The notes under the pieces: generated by a model
What the model saw: only the letters and a program-made list of their open reading frames with translations
The model's database searches: none
What the model was told of the DNA's origin: nothing
Made by a program: the position numbers and the translations under genes
Assembly: GCF_000160455.2 (NCBI RefSeq)
Contig: NZ_ACJX03000001.1
Span: 1,064,001-1,128,000 of the forward strand
DNA length: 64,000 bases
Reading direction: 5' to 3'
Source of the DNA: Acetomicrobium hydrogeniformans ATCC BAA-1850
GTDB taxonomy: Bacteria > Synergistota > Synergistia > Synergistales > Acetomicrobiaceae
Shown here: piece after piece, positions 53,285-61,222 of the stretch
Numbering within the stretch: the first letter of the stretch is position 1
How the letters are laid out: each line of letters opens with the position of its first letter

Positions 53285-53604
53285 CGATGGCCCTTCAATG
53301 GGAGCTCATAGTTGCACCCTCCCCTTCATGTAAGAGGATTTTGATGAACCGAATTATGAAAAGTATGCCTGTTGATCAAAAGGAGCTGCTCAACAGAGTG
53401 AAGTGGGGCGCAGTTTTGCTATTGCAGGGAATGGTAGCACAGACGATAGCTGCTGTAGATATAGCTACTGACATCGCTTCAGTAGAGGCATTTGAGGTAA
53501 TGGGAAATTGTCCTCAGCACATGCCGGCTGTAGCTATTGTCGGGTCTGTGAGCGAAGTGGAAAGGGCTCTTGAAGCTTTAAAGAGTGGGGGTAAATTGCT
53601 GTGA
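53281..53604 (+). CDS. Divergent, circularly permuted BMC-domain protein
   Basis: A 107-residue protein. Residues ~42-100 (GAVLLLQGMVAQTIAAVDIATDIASVEAFEVMG...AVAIVGSVSEVERALEAL) line up with the BMC core (helix 1, strands, then G-D/S-V-x-x-V-x-x-A). The usual last strand is absent from the end, and a matching segment (WELIVAPSPSCKRILMNRI) is at the N-terminus, as in PduU/EutS. It is thus a second permuted shell-type protein, very diverged from the pduU product. Its ATG overlaps the previous stop (ATGA), and its stop overlaps pduN. Confidence 0.65.
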   Translation: MTMALQWELIVAPSPSCKRILMNRIMKSMPVDQKELLNRVKWGAVLLLQGMVAQTIAAVDIATDIASVEAFEVMGNCPQHMPAVAIVGSVSEVERALEALKSGGKLL

Positions 53605-53897
53605 AGCTGGGCAAGGTGATAGGTCAAATTGTTTCGACCCGTAAAGATGAAAGGCTTGTAGGCCATAAATTGCTGCTTGTTCAATTTCTGGAACCGACAA
53701 AGGATGGAAAACTTGCGATTGCCCGTAGCGACGGTCGCGTCGAAGTTTCCGTTGATCTTGTGGGCGCAGGTGTGGGAGAGACGGTCCTTCTCTGTTCGGG
53801 TAGCTCGGCCAGAAACGCTACTGGAGTAATAGATGCTCCAATTGACTACGCCATCGTGGGAATTATCGATACCGTTGACGTGTTTTACGACGAATAG
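53601..53897 (+). CDS. pduN: PduN/EutN-type pentameric vertex protein (BMC-P)
   Basis: A 98-residue OB-fold pentamer that caps shell vertices. KLGKVIGQIVSTRKDERLVGHKLLLVQFL, VDLVGAGVGETVLLCSGSSAR and APIDYAIVGIIDTVDV are family hallmarks. GTG start overlapping the previous gene by four bases. Confidence 0.95.
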   Translation: MKLGKVIGQIVSTRKDERLVGHKLLLVQFLEPTKDGKLAIARSDGRVEVSVDLVGAGVGETVLLCSGSSARNATGVIDAPIDYAIVGIIDTVDVFYDE

Positions 53898-53918
53898 GTG
53901 CAGGAGCCGTAGAGGGTT

Positions 53919-54860
53919 ATGGTGAGAATATATACCAAAAGGGGCGACTTGGGAGAAACGTCTCTCTACGATGGTACCAAGGTCAGAAAGGACGATCCGA
54001 GGATCATCTTAAACGGCACCTTGGATGAAGTGACCTCTGCTTTGGGAATTGCTCAATCAAAGGCACCTTCTAAGGTTTCGAATTGGATTGCAGAACTTCA
54101 GGCTGAATTGATAGAGGTCATGGCTTACATTGCTCGCGGGAAGGCTGACAAAGGAAGGGTGTCGTCAACCGAACTGGAAAGACGTATCGATCATCTTATC
54201 AGCGAATACCCTTTTTATAATAAATTCGTTCTTCCCGGAGACGATGAAACAAGCGCAGCTCTTCACCTTGCGAGGGCATTTGCAAGAAGGGCCGAAAGAG
54301 TAGGTCTTAAATCCCTTGAGTCCAATTTAATCGACGGAGAGGCCTATAGATATCTGAATAGGCTTTCCGATTATATATATGTCCTGGCTGTTTCGGCCTA
54401 CTGGGAGAGCGCTATAAGAAAAATTACAAAATTGGTGGTGACCAAAATGAACAAAGACATAAGTGGCCTTGATGCACAGCGGGCGCGCGAACTGATAAAT
54501 GAAGGGCGCAGAAAGGCACAAGAGATAGGAGTTCCGATGGCCATGGCAGTTTGTGATTCCTACGGTTTTTTGATTGCTTTCGAGAGAATGGAGGGCGTTC
54601 TTCAAGTCAGTCTGGGTCTTGCGCCCAAAAAAGCCTCTACCGCCATAAAGCTGAAGATGTCCACTGAGGCATTGTCTCGCTTAGTGCAACCGGGCAAGGA
54701 TCTTTACGGTCTTCAAAATGACCCCGAGCTGGTGGTATTCGGTGGGGGTCTGCTGCTGAAGGATGGTGCGGAGATTGTAGGTGCAGTTGGAGTAAGCGGA
54801 GGATCTGTTGAGCAAGATGTAAGCGTTGCCGAAGCCATGGTCAGAGCGTGGGAGCGTTAG
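53919..54860 (+). CDS. pduO: PduO: ATP:cob(I)alamin adenosyltransferase fused to a GlcG/HbpS (DUF336) domain
   Basis: A 313-residue protein. Residues 1-170 are the PduO-type adenosyltransferase (IYTKRGDLGETSLYDGTKVRKDDPRIILNGTLDEVTSALG, FVLPGDDETSAALHLARAFARRAER, YLNRLSDYIYVLAV). Residues 180-313 are the heme-binding-type GlcG domain (GRRKAQEIGVPMAMAVCDSYGFLIAFERMEG, GGGLLLKDGAEIVGAVGVSGGSVEQDVSVAEA). It makes coenzyme B12 for the dehydratase using cob(I)alamin from PduS. Confidence 0.96.
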   Translation: MVRIYTKRGDLGETSLYDGTKVRKDDPRIILNGTLDEVTSALGIAQSKAPSKVSNWIAELQAELIEVMAYIARGKADKGRVSSTELERRIDHLISEYPFYNKFVLPGDDETSAALHLARAFARRAERVGLKSLESNLIDGEAYRYLNRLSDYIYVLAVSAYWESAIRKITKLVVTKMNKDISGLDAQRARELINEGRRKAQEIGVPMAMAVCDSYGFLIAFERMEGVLQVSLGLAPKKASTAIKLKMSTEALSRLVQPGKDLYGLQNDPELVVFGGGLLLKDGAEIVGAVGVSGGSVEQDVSVAEAMVRAWER

Positions 54861-54871
54861 GGGGGATCTTT

Positions 54872-56254
54872 ATGGAATCAGTTCGGGTAGATGATCTTGT
54901 TAAAAAAATTGTCGAGAAGGTAACGAAGGAACTGGCTCAGGAGGCCAAAGGTCGAACTTCTGTTGGGGAAATCGTAGGAGCTGCCGTCGAAGCCCAAAGG
55001 GCATGGCAATGGGATTACAACCTCGATGCTCGAACTAAAATCCTATCGGCGATCAAGTCGAAGCTCCTGCCCCACGCTGAAGAGCTGGCCAAGCTTGCGC
55101 GAGACGATACGGATATGGGCCGTTTAGATGATAAGATATTAAAGAAAAAACTTGCAATTACCAAAACGCCAGGACCCGAATACTTCACTACCAAGGCAAT
55201 ATCAGGAGACAACGGCCTTATACTGGAGGAGTTGGCTCCCTTCGGAGTCATAGCCTCGATAACGCCATCCACCAATCCGGTAGCCACCGTAATAAACAAT
55301 ACTATCTGTATGTTGTCAGGGGGCAACGGGGTAGTATTCTCACCCCACCCAGGTGCACTGCGTTGTACCTTAAGAACTGTAGAGCTGATCAGAGGCATTT
55401 TGGCCGAGGAGGGGGCGCCAGTCGAGGTGGTGTCGGTGTTGAGTGATGCGTCTCTGGATAGCTTAAAGGAGTTAATGTCCCATCCGGACATTAAGCTGAT
55501 ATCAGCCACAGGAGGACCAGGAGTGGTAAGGGCTGCCCTTTCTTCAGGAAAACCAGCTATAGGAGCAGGCCCCGGCAACCCCCCGGTCCTGGTCGACGAG
55601 ACGGCGCATCTCGAAAAAGCAGCCAAGGACGTAATCGCAGGTGCTTCCTTTGACAACAACCTTCCCTGCATCGCGGAAAAGGAACTGATAGCCGTCAATT
55701 GCATTGCAGACGATTTAAAAGAGCTGATGTGTCATAACGGGGCGTACGAATTAAAGGATCGATCGAAGATAGCTGATTTGGTAGAGCTGGTGTTGACAAA
55801 GGATCACAAGATAAAAAAGGATATGGTTGGCAAAAATGCCTCAGTATACCTGGAAAAATTGGGCATTACCCCTCCCCCCAATGTGCGGCTTATATTAGTT
55901 GAATGCGACGAAAAACATCCCTTCGTTCAGGAAGAGCTAATGATGCCGATACTTGCCATGGTAAGAGTTGCTGATTTCAGAGAGGGACTGGCCATGGCAA
56001 AGCGCGTAGAACACGGCTTCAAGCATTCTGCCATAATCCACAGCACCAACATAGACAACATGAGCGATATGGCTAAAACTATGGAGACGTCCATGTTCGT
56101 AAAGAACGCTCCATCCTTTGCCTCCATCGGTGTAGGAGGCGATTGTCCCACAGCCTTTACCATCGGGACCACTACAGGGCATGGTCCTACGACACCATTG
56201 TCCTTCTGCAGAATTAGGCGGTGTCTGCTCCATGGGGCTTTTCGCATAGTTTAG
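54872..56254 (+). CDS. pduP: CoA-acylating propionaldehyde dehydrogenase
   Basis: About 460 residues; oxidises the aldehyde to acyl-CoA with NAD+. The N-terminal encapsulation helix RVDDLVKKIVEKVTKELAQ precedes an ALDH fold: APFGVIASITPSTNPVATVINNTICML, SATGGPGVVRAALSSGKPAIGAGPGNPPV, and the catalytic Cys in FDNNLPCIAEKELI. ATG 54872 is 5 bases after AGGGGGAT. An in-frame start at 54848 lies inside pduO and lacks a ribosome site. Confidence 0.96.
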   Translation: MESVRVDDLVKKIVEKVTKELAQEAKGRTSVGEIVGAAVEAQRAWQWDYNLDARTKILSAIKSKLLPHAEELAKLARDDTDMGRLDDKILKKKLAITKTPGPEYFTTKAISGDNGLILEELAPFGVIASITPSTNPVATVINNTICMLSGGNGVVFSPHPGALRCTLRTVELIRGILAEEGAPVEVVSVLSDASLDSLKELMSHPDIKLISATGGPGVVRAALSSGKPAIGAGPGNPPVLVDETAHLEKAAKDVIAGASFDNNLPCIAEKELIAVNCIADDLKELMCHNGAYELKDRSKIADLVELVLTKDHKIKKDMVGKNASVYLEKLGITPPPNVRLILVECDEKHPFVQEELMMPILAMVRVADFREGLAMAKRVEHGFKHSAIIHSTNIDNMSDMAKTMETSMFVKNAPSFASIGVGGDCPTAFTIGTTTGHGPTTPLSFCRIRRCLLHGAFRIV

Positions 56255-56267
56255 GCGGGCGACACTT

Positions 56268-57590
56268 ATGACTAAAGATGAATTGATCGAGCTTGTAAGA
56301 TATGCAGGTGTTGTAGGCGCAGGAGGAGCGGGATTCCCCACCCATGTGAAGCTTCAGGCTACAGATATAGATACCTACGTCATAAACGGCGCTGAATGCG
56401 AGCCGCTCCTTTACGTAGATCAGACCTTGATGTTAAATTGGGCCTCCTATTTGATAGCTGCATCTAAGGCCATGTCGTCTGCCATGGGGTGTAAGGTCGT
56501 TTTTGGGGTAAAACAAAAACATGGCGACTGCATAAGCGCCTTGCAGGCTGCGGGAGGCGATGTATGCGTTTTAGGCGATTACTATCCGGCCGGAGATGAG
56601 GTTATCCTGCTTCACGAGTGCGTCGGCCGTATTGTCCCTGAGGGCGGCTTGCCGCTCCATGTGGGTGCCATCGTAAACAACGTGGAGACGCTTTACAATA
56701 TAGGTCGGGCTTTAGAGGGAAAACCCGTAACTCATAGCTTCGTTCAGGTCGGAGGAGCGGTCAGTTCTCCAGGTGTATGGAGCGTTCCCCTGGGAGTGGA
56801 GGCCTCAAAGTTGGTCAAGGCTGCCGGGGGACCGACCATTGATGAGCCCGTGTTTGTGGACGGTGGCCCAATGATGGGGCAATATCACAAAGATGCAAAT
56901 TTCCCCGTCACCAAGATGACAAAGGCCATATTGGTACTGCCGTCAAACTCCGCCTTTGCAAGGTACGAGAACATGCCAGTCAGCGTAATGCTTAGGCAGG
57001 CTCGCGTGGCCTGTTGCCAATGTAACGAGTGTACCATGGTTTGTTCTCGCTATCTTATAGGCTACGACCTTCGTCCCCATAAGATTATGCAGGCCATGGC
57101 GTATGAATCCATGAGATTACCCGAGATAGTCCAGTCGGCCATGCTTTGTTCGGAATGCAATTTGTGCAGCGGCCTTTATGCATGTCCCATGCACCTTTCC
57201 CCAAGGCGGGTAAATCAGGTGATAAAGGGAGCCATGAGGCAGCAGGGGGTAAAGCCACAGTTCGAGAAAAAGGCGATATATCCTAGAGCAGAAAGGCCCT
57301 TCAGGTTGGTCCCGACCAAGAGGTTGATGTCGCGCCTGGGTTTGGACACATACGACGTACATCCTCACTTTAACGGCGAGTTTGTGGCTGAAAGGGTGAA
57401 GATACCTCTTAAACAACATACTGGTGCACCGTCTGTTCCCGTCGTGTCGTTGCATGATGAGGTTCAGGAGGGAGATTTGATAGCCAAGCTGCCGGATAAT
57501 GCCTTGGGAGCTAACGCCCATGCCTCCATCAGCGGCTTGGTCGAGGAGATAACCTCGGAATATATTGCGATTAGGGCTTCAGGCCTGTAG
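56268..57590 (+). CDS. pduS: Cobalamin reductase PduS (RnfC-like flavo/Fe-S protein)
   Basis: A 440-residue protein. The N-terminal RnfC-like region has GVVGAGGAGFPTHVKL and VINGAECEPLLYVDQ (flavin/NADH), followed by two [4Fe-4S] sites, CCQCNECTMVC and CSECNLCSGLYACP. The C-terminal SLBB/barrel part ends in GANAHASISGLVEEITSEYIAI. It reduces cob(II)alamin to cob(I)alamin for PduO. Electron delivery through the Fe-S shell protein PduT, encoded next, is a known proposal. Confidence 0.95.
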   Translation: MTKDELIELVRYAGVVGAGGAGFPTHVKLQATDIDTYVINGAECEPLLYVDQTLMLNWASYLIAASKAMSSAMGCKVVFGVKQKHGDCISALQAAGGDVCVLGDYYPAGDEVILLHECVGRIVPEGGLPLHVGAIVNNVETLYNIGRALEGKPVTHSFVQVGGAVSSPGVWSVPLGVEASKLVKAAGGPTIDEPVFVDGGPMMGQYHKDANFPVTKMTKAILVLPSNSAFARYENMPVSVMLRQARVACCQCNECTMVCSRYLIGYDLRPHKIMQAMAYESMRLPEIVQSAMLCSECNLCSGLYACPMHLSPRRVNQVIKGAMRQQGVKPQFEKKAIYPRAERPFRLVPTKRLMSRLGLDTYDVHPHFNGEFVAERVKIPLKQHTGAPSVPVVSLHDEVQEGDLIAKLPDNALGANAHASISGLVEEITSEYIAIRASGL

Positions 57591-57603
57591 GGGGATGGTT
57601 GCC

Positions 57604-58152
57604 ATGGAAAGGGCTATAGGAACTTTCGAACTTATAAGTGTGGCAAGGGGTGTAGCGACGGTTGATACTATGCTTAAGGCAGCTAACGTGAAGCTGTTTC
57701 ATGCCTCACCAATATGCCCCGGGAAATACCTGATCGTGGTATGGGGACAGGTGAGTGCCGTCAAAAACGCCTTAAACGCAGGAAAGCAAGTGGCAGAGGA
57801 GATGTTGACAGACGAGATGCTGCTTCCAAACGTTCACCCTTCCGTCTTTCCTGCTCTGGCATGCACTACAGAAGTAGGCGATATGGGAGCATTGGGCGTG
57901 GTAGAAGCGTTGGCTGCTCCATGCATCATAGAGGCAGCAGATGCGGCTGCCAAGGCTGCTAAGGTAGTTTTGATAGAGATCAGGTTGGGAAGGGGCATGG
58001 GGGCTAAGTCCTTCTTCTCCATGGGAGGAGATATTTCTGAGGTCAAGACGGCCCTTACGGTTGCTAAAGAGCTGGTCGCAAGCAAGGGTTTGCTTGTGGA
58101 TACATCTTTTATCCCCAATCCCCATCCCGATCTGAAGGGTGCAGTTTTGTAA
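57604..58152 (+). CDS. pduT: PduT-type tandem BMC shell protein with Fe-S site
   Basis: A 182-residue trimeric BMC-T protein with two domains (RAIGTFELISVARGVATVDTMLKAANVKL... and GALGVVEALAAPCIIEAADAAAKAAKVVLIEIR). The Cys in HASPICPGKYLIVV aligns with the pore cysteine that, one per subunit, binds a [4Fe-4S] cluster in the trimer centre. ATG 57604 lies 9 bases after AGGGGG; earlier starts overlap pduS or abut the ribosome site. Confidence 0.94.
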   Translation: MERAIGTFELISVARGVATVDTMLKAANVKLFHASPICPGKYLIVVWGQVSAVKNALNAGKQVAEEMLTDEMLLPNVHPSVFPALACTTEVGDMGALGVVEALAAPCIIEAADAAAKAAKVVLIEIRLGRGMGAKSFFSMGGDISEVKTALTVAKELVASKGLLVDTSFIPNPHPDLKGAVL

Positions 58153-58182
58153 CCTATTTTAAACTTATAAGGAGGAATTGAA

Positions 58183-59280
58183 ATGACCAGAATAATGATA
58201 GCCCCGGGCAGGTATGTCCAGGGAGCAGGGGCAATGAACGAGGTCGGAAAACACGTAGCATTGCTTGGCAAAAAGGCATTGGTGCTTGGCGGAAAACGAG
58301 GTCTAGATTCCGTTAGGGATGCCATGAAGAAAAGTTTTTCCGAAAACGGCATAGAATATTTTGAAGAGCACTTTGGCGGGGAATGCTGCGACCAGGAAAT
58401 CGACAGGCTAACGGCGATTGCCAAGCAAAGCGGTGCTGACGTTATAGTTGGCGTTGGCGGAGGAAAGGCGCTTGACACTGCTAAGGCCGTTGCCGAGTAC
58501 ATGAAGGTCCCCGTGGCCTCAATACCCACCATAGCAGCAACGGACGCTCCTTGCAGTGCACTGGCCGTCATTTATACACCTGAAGGCGTATTTGAAAGGT
58601 ATTTCGTCCTTCCCCATAATCCCAATTTGGTGTTGGTGGATACCAATATAATTGCTAAAGCTCCAACCAGGTTGCTTGTGTCCGGCATGGGAGACGCCTT
58701 AGCTACGTGGTTTGAGGCAGAAGCGTGCAGCTTCACGAAGGCCCCCAACATGCCCGGAGGCGAGGGGACTGCCGCAGCACTGGCCTTGGCCAAACTCTGT
58801 TACGAATTGTTATTGGAATACGGCTTGGATGCCAAGATCGCCTGCGAAGCCCACGCCGTGACTCCTGCATTGGAAAAGATCGTCGAAGCCAATACCCTTC
58901 TTTCCGGCTTGGGGTTTGAAAGCAGCGGGCTTGCCGCCGCTCATGCAGTCCACGACGGGATGACAGTCCTGGAAGAGACGCATAAAGCCTATCATGGGGA
59001 GAAGGTATCCTTTGGCACGTTGACGCAGTTGGTGCTTCAGGACGCAGATCCTGACACCATATATGAGGTGCTGGATTTCGCATGCTCAATTGGTCTTCCG
59101 GTAACACTAAAGCAGCTTGGGCTCAAGGAGGTAAGCTACGAGAAATTGTTCCCGGCTGCTGAAGCTGCCTGTGCGGAAGGCACCACCATGGCAAATATGC
59201 CGTTCAAAGTGACCCCGGAAATGGTCGCAAATGCCATGCTTGGCGCCGATGCATTGGGGAGGGCCTTCTTGGAAGAGTAA
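58183..59280 (+). CDS. gldA: Glycerol dehydrogenase family protein (GldA-like)
   Basis: A 365-residue metal-dependent NAD dehydrogenase. GPGxYVQG-like start (APGRYVQGAGAMNEVG), GVGGGKALDTAKAVAEYMKVPVASIPTIAATDAPCSALAVIY, SGMGDALATWFEAEAC and GLAAAHAVHDGM with HGEKVSFGTL give the NAD and zinc sites. GldA enzymes oxidise glycerol to dihydroxyacetone and also reduce acetol to 1,2-propanediol. It replaces the PduQ alcohol dehydrogenase of classical operons. It has no encapsulation-type N-terminus. Confidence 0.93.
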   Translation: MTRIMIAPGRYVQGAGAMNEVGKHVALLGKKALVLGGKRGLDSVRDAMKKSFSENGIEYFEEHFGGECCDQEIDRLTAIAKQSGADVIVGVGGGKALDTAKAVAEYMKVPVASIPTIAATDAPCSALAVIYTPEGVFERYFVLPHNPNLVLVDTNIIAKAPTRLLVSGMGDALATWFEAEACSFTKAPNMPGGEGTAAALALAKLCYELLLEYGLDAKIACEAHAVTPALEKIVEANTLLSGLGFESSGLAAAHAVHDGMTVLEETHKAYHGEKVSFGTLTQLVLQDADPDTIYEVLDFACSIGLPVTLKQLGLKEVSYEKLFPAAEAACAEGTTMANMPFKVTPEMVANAMLGADALGRAFLEE

Positions 59281-59308
59281 GTAAGATACTTAGATGACAT
59301 AGCTAATC

Positions 59309-59348
59309 GGTCCCCGCAATGAAAGTTTGTAAGCGGGGACCATTTTTT
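59309..59348 (+). terminator. Terminator of the pdu operon
   Basis: GGTCCCCGC (59309-59317) pairs with GCGGGGACC (59333-59341), with a 15-base loop, and is followed by ATTTTTT. It ends a one-directional operon of about 16 kb. Confidence 0.88.
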
Positions 59349-59427
59349 GTCTGTATATCGAGCCTGTACTTAAAACTATTTTAATAAGCTAAACCATATT
59401 TGTGATGTTGAAAGATAGTTAATGTTG

Positions 59428-59433
59428 TATAAT
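59428..59433 (+). promoter_or_regulatory. Candidate -10 element of the NAD-kinase-like/rSAM/gcvPA operon
   Basis: A perfect TATAAT lies 76 bases before the start at 59509. TTGAAA is only 14 bases upstream, so the -35 is unclear. Confidence 0.35.
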
Positions 59434-59508
59434 GAACAAAGGTTATCTGTCAGTTTTCTACTGTGTGAATGACTTATTTCTGCTGTATCGTCGTTAGGGG
59501 GTTTATTA

Positions 59509-60642
59509 ATGATTCGTCATCGACTTGGGCTTATTGTAAATCCCATTGCCGGCATGGGAGGTAAGTTGGGATTGAAGGGCACAGACGGCCAGGAGGTTTT
59601 ACGGATCTGCAGGGAAAAGGGGGCAATAGCTGAGGCGCCCAAAAAGGCCGTAGAAGCACTCCTCCGGCTAGCCCCCTTAAAAAGCGAAATAGAGATAGTC
59701 ACATACCCTGGAGAGATGGGCGAGATCGAGGCAAAAGATGCAGGTTTTAACCCTACCGTTATAGGCAAGATCACCCCGGGAGAAACTACCTCGGAAGATA
59801 CAAGAAGAGCAGCAAAAGAGATAGCAGATTATGGAGTGGAGATATTGTTGTTTGCCGGCGGAGACGGAACTGCCAGAGACGTATATTCGGCTATAAAAGA
59901 AAAAAGGCAACCTGTTTTGGGAATTCCGGCGGGCGTTAAAATCCATTCCGGTGTATTTGCAATAAATCCAAGGAGAGCGGGCGAGCTTGCTCTCCTTTAT
60001 TTGCAGGGAAAGACAAAGGATGTAAAGGAAGCGGAAGTCATGGATATAGACGAAGAGGCCTTCCGCAAAGGCCGGGTTAGTGCTGCCCTTTACGGATATT
60101 TGTTCATTCCTCACGAGAGGACTTTCGTTCAAAGCAAGAAGGCGGGGCAAGCAGCTTCTGACGCGATGGACCTGGAGGGAATATCCTATTACATTTTGGA
60201 TCATATGGAGAAGCACAAGGATGCCCTTTACATTTTGGGCCCCGGCACAACAACGAGGGCCATTAAAGAGAAGTTAGGAGAAGGCTACACGTTGCTTGGT
60301 GTTGACGTCGCCAAGGGCAAGAGACTTGTATCCTTCGATGCCGACGAAGAAAAATTGCTCGAAATTCTATCGGATGCCAAAGAAGCCTTTATAGTCGTCA
60401 CGATAATTGGGGGACAGGGATATATATTTGGAAGGGGCAATCAACAGATCAGTCCAAAGGTCATAAGAAAGGTCGGTCTTGACAACCTCATCGTAATTTC
60501 GACGCGCAACAAGGTATCGGCCTTGGGCCATAATCCCCTTCTGGTCGACACGGGAGACGAAGAGCTGGATCGAGCACTCTGCGGATATATTAGAGTGGTT
60601 ACGGGATATCTCGAGCAGCGCATTATGAAAGTCTCAGCTTAA
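59509..60642 (+). CDS. ATP-NAD kinase family protein (AcoX-like)
   Basis: A 377-residue protein. GLIVNPIAGMGGKLGLKGTDG at the start and LLFAGGDGTARDVYSAI (GGDGT nucleotide loop) with GIPAGVKIHSGVFAINPRRAGEL are the NAD-kinase/AcoX signature. The C-terminal part (LYILGPGTTTRAIKEKLG, TIIGGQGYIFGRGNQQISPKVI) is typical of the longer AcoX-like group, whose substrate is not settled. It is first in a plus-strand operon with a YwlG-family gene, a radical SAM gene and gcvPA. Confidence 0.88.
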   Translation: MIRHRLGLIVNPIAGMGGKLGLKGTDGQEVLRICREKGAIAEAPKKAVEALLRLAPLKSEIEIVTYPGEMGEIEAKDAGFNPTVIGKITPGETTSEDTRRAAKEIADYGVEILLFAGGDGTARDVYSAIKEKRQPVLGIPAGVKIHSGVFAINPRRAGELALLYLQGKTKDVKEAEVMDIDEEAFRKGRVSAALYGYLFIPHERTFVQSKKAGQAASDAMDLEGISYYILDHMEKHKDALYILGPGTTTRAIKEKLGEGYTLLGVDVAKGKRLVSFDADEEKLLEILSDAKEAFIVVTIIGGQGYIFGRGNQQISPKVIRKVGLDNLIVISTRNKVSALGHNPLLVDTGDEELDRALCGYIRVVTGYLEQRIMKVSA

Positions 60643-60715
60643 ATTTAAGGGAGGAGGTTTTGGCGTGTAGTTAAGTGAAATAACGTCATCCCTACACAGG
60701 GCACTGTCAGAACTT

Positions 60716-61222
60716 TTGTCCATTAGCGAGCTTAAATCAAAGGACATACTCGTCGTTGGATGCAGTACCAGCGAGATTTTGGGAAAAAAGATAGGTTCGG
60801 CATCGAATCTTGAGATTGCCAAGGCTGTTATGGACGGCATTAGGCCTCTTGTCAAGAAATTTGATTTATACCTCGCAGTGCAGTGTTGTGAGCATTTGAA
60901 TAGATCTCTTGTCGTAGAGGGAGAGTGCGCTGAGAAATATCAGCTCGAGATTGTTACCGTCCTGCCTCACCTCAAAGCCGGTGGTGCCCTGGCGGTGACG
61001 GCTTACGGAGAATTCAAAGACCCAAGGGTAGTTGAAGGCATAAGGGGTCATGCGGGAATCGACATTGGAGATACAATGATAGGAATGCATCTCAAACATG
61101 TTGCTGTCCCGGTCAGGAGCGAGATTAAAAAGATTGGCGCTGCCAACCTGGTCATGGCAAGAACGAGACCAAAATTAATTGGAGGAGAGAGGGCTCAATA
61201 TCCCTCTTACTACAAAAAATGA
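60716..61222 (+). CDS. TIGR01440/UPF0340 (YwlG) family protein, start region disrupted
   Basis: The body is intact: DILVVGCSTSEILGKKIGSASNLEIAKAV, AVQCCEHLNRSLVVEGE, VTVLPHLKAGGALAVTAY, HAGIDIGDTMIGMHLKHVAVPVR, ARTRPKLIGGERAQYPSY. TTG 60716 is the first usual start after the last in-frame stop but has no ribosome site. Upstream, AAGGGAGGAGG (60647-60657) is 7 bases from GTG 60665, in the same frame, and its second codon is TAG (60668). The 16 codons between then read as a plausible family N-terminus. So the gene has an amber second codon, is a pseudogene, or uses an unusual start. YwlG lies next to glyA in Bacilli. Confidence 0.8.
   Translation: MSISELKSKDILVVGCSTSEILGKKIGSASNLEIAKAVMDGIRPLVKKFDLYLAVQCCEHLNRSLVVEGECAEKYQLEIVTVLPHLKAGGALAVTAYGEFKDPRVVEGIRGHAGIDIGDTMIGMHLKHVAVPVRSEIKKIGAANLVMARTRPKLIGGERAQYPSYYKK

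Noticed and set aside
55015-55704. 229-codon minus-strand open frame inside pduP
   Set aside because: It is Ser/Pro/Ala-rich, antisense to conserved ALDH motifs, without a ribosome site; similar antisense frames occur under other genes in the window.
57834-58571. 245-codon minus-strand open frame spanning pduT and gldA
   Set aside because: Antisense to two conserved genes and across their spacer; low-complexity Ala/Pro/Ser composition indicates a shadow.
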